A stretch of DNA of 64,000 nucleotides from positions 2,170,001 to 2,234,000 of the forward strand of contig NZ_CP138995.1 of assembly GCF_044596045.1 (NCBI RefSeq), in the 5' to 3' direction. This document shows, one piece after another, positions 63,255 to 64,000 of this stretch. The notes beneath the pieces were generated by a model. It ran no database searches. It was not told the DNA's origin and saw only the letters and a program-made list of their open reading frames with translations. The DNA is from Flagellimonas sp947499585 (lineage in GTDB: Bacteria; Bacteroidota; Bacteroidia; Flavobacteriales; Flavobacteriaceae). Numbering within the stretch: position 1 is the first letter of the stretch; each line of letters starts with the position of its first letter. The position numbers were made by a program, and so were the translations under genes.

Positions 63255-63261
63255 AAATATA
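63254..63261 (-). promoter_or_regulatory. Promoter -7 element of arsR
   Basis: TATATTTG on the minus strand; a TTG (complement of 63282-63284) lies 20 bases further up as the -33 element. Confidence 0.65.
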
Positions 63262-63264
63262 AAT

Positions 63265-63280
63265 GTAATCATTCGGTTAC
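63265..63280. promoter_or_regulatory. ArsR operator 2
   Basis: GTAATC-N4-GGTTAC, one mismatch in the inverted repeat, in the spacer between -33 and -7. Centre to centre with operator 1: 26 bases. Confidence 0.68.
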
Positions 63281-63404
63281 ACAAGTATTTTTAAAAGGGT
63301 CACGAACAAATTCATGGTAATACTTAATTTTAATACATGTCATTGTACCCAACAACACCTTTTTAAGAGTATTAAAGGTTACTTTTAATCTAGCAAAACA
63401 GTTT

Positions 63405-64000
63405 ATGCAATCATTCAATTTTATAGATATCATATTGTTTCTTGGGGTCAGTCAAGGACTTTTTTTGTCTATTTCCCTTCGGCTGGTGCATAATCGAAAT
63501 AAGTCGGCAAATAAGATGCTTTCATTTCTATTGCTGATTGCGGTTTTAATGCTTTTTGGAAGAATTTCGGCATTTCGTATCCCAGAAAGTTGGGTTTGGC
63601 GATTTGGAGTTTTAATAGATACCACTGTTTTTCTTTTTGGACCATTTATTTATACTTATGTTAGAAGGTTAGTTTTTAATGAAGTACCTACATTTAGTTT
63701 AAAATGGTGGCATTATATTCCAGCAGTTTTGCACTTGGGGTATTACTTTTGGACATTAAGTATTCCGTTGAAGGCATTTAATACGCTCTACTTTTCAGGT
63801 AACTTGAACTTGATGTTTTTTATCGTTGAGGCAACGGGCTTGGTTTTATTTATTTTTTATTGGTTTAAGACCTTTTTCTTGATAAACCAGTATTCCAAAG
63901 AAGAGGAGAAACATTTATCATATCATCAGAGCATCCATCATTTTTTGGTTTTCTTACTGTCTACGTTGGGCATTTTCATGATGCTCTGGCTGATTAGCTT
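63405..64000 (+). CDS. Multi-span membrane protein, probable N-terminus of a membrane-bound AraC-type regulator, cut by window edge
   Basis: 198 complete codons from ATG 63405 without a stop: MQSFNFIDIILFLGVSQGLF, then NRNKSANKMLSFLLLIAVLM. About six spans are visible, with a polar turn at HNRNKSANK. This opening is common in Bacteroidota proteins that have seven to eight spans followed by an AraC helix-turn-helix. The C-terminal part lies outside the window, so that ending is inferred. Confidence 0.6.
   Translation, partial: MQSFNFIDIILFLGVSQGLFLSISLRLVHNRNKSANKMLSFLLLIAVLMLFGRISAFRIPESWVWRFGVLIDTTVFLFGPFIYTYVRRLVFNEVPTFSLKWWHYIPAVLHLGYYFWTLSIPLKAFNTLYFSGNLNLMFFIVEATGLVLFIFYWFKTFFLINQYSKEEEKHLSYHQSIHHFLVFLLSTLGIFMMLWLIS

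Noticed and set aside
11..64000. CRISPR arrays, tRNA, rRNA and insertion sequences
   Set aside because: None seen on reading both strands; no regularly spaced repeats, no cloverleaf with a recognisable anticodon loop and no transposase-like protein.

Overview
The window is a stretch of chromosome from a member of the Bacteroidota, most likely a marine Flavobacteriaceae. The evidence is an AT-rich composition, almost no Shine-Dalgarno sites, and several promoters of the Bacteroidetes type (TTG or TTTG, about 19 bases, then TAnnTTTG). Gene content agrees: type B L31, a short CarB without its C-terminal domain, a GlmU-family sugar nucleotidyltransferase homologue, a bifunctional OtsAB, and DUF4199 and GIN-domain proteins. 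No rRNA, tRNA, CRISPR array, transposase or prophage was seen. Genus cannot be decided from this sequence alone.

Layout: 1-4060 (minus) is a tight four-gene set: exported VOC protein, M28 peptidase, M1 peptidase and an arginase-family enzyme cut by the window edge. 4171-9464 is a trehalose region, with a propeller-NTF2 protein coupled to OtsAB and a divergent GH15 glycosidase. A PLP decarboxylase and an outer-membrane-like protein follow. 12289-20093 is the fatty-acid beta-oxidation block: MarR regulator, FadB-like fusion, thiolase, acyl-CoA dehydrogenase and, upstream, an acyl-CoA ligase. A 28-base perfect palindrome sits at the marR promoter. 20194-28631 holds DUF4406, Crp/Fnr, GNAT, two DinB proteins, PurL with an in-frame palindromic insertion, an SDR and an AraC regulator. 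28797-34760 holds an exported M20 hydrolase, an RsmB-like methyltransferase, a propeller lipoprotein and an ECF sigma operon. 34810-41602 is housekeeping and envelope: MsbA-like exporter, phosphosugar mutase, GT2, DUF4199, L31 and a GlmU-like protein.

41627-43728 is a HxlR-controlled module (DUF1330, SRPBCC, degenerate SDR) with a striking pair of inverted operators. 44475-47973 holds MtaB, a small acetyltransferase, an alpha/beta hydrolase and a lytic transglycosylase. 48031-50095 looks like an accessory cassette, with a GC-rich structured repeat at one end and matching inverted 10-mers around an MddA-like methyltransferase and an AraC regulator. 50229-54027 holds a TPR membrane protein, rpmH and carB. 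54034-56543 encodes three surface-type proteins. 56680-61596 is one long operon: ABC transporter, YtrA-like GntR regulator, GIN-domain protein and four membrane proteins, each of the last four preceded by nearly the same leader sequence. 61692-63231 holds a lipoprotein and an ArsR/SRPBCC pair with two operators. The window ends inside a membrane protein that resembles the N-terminus of membrane-bound AraC regulators.

The most notable observations are the palindromic insertion in purL, the repeated leader in the YtrA-type operon, the regulator/operator pairs readable from sequence (MarR, HxlR, ArsR, YtrA), and the inverted-repeat-bounded mddA-araC segment. Functions are assigned by recognising families and motifs by eye; no database search was run.
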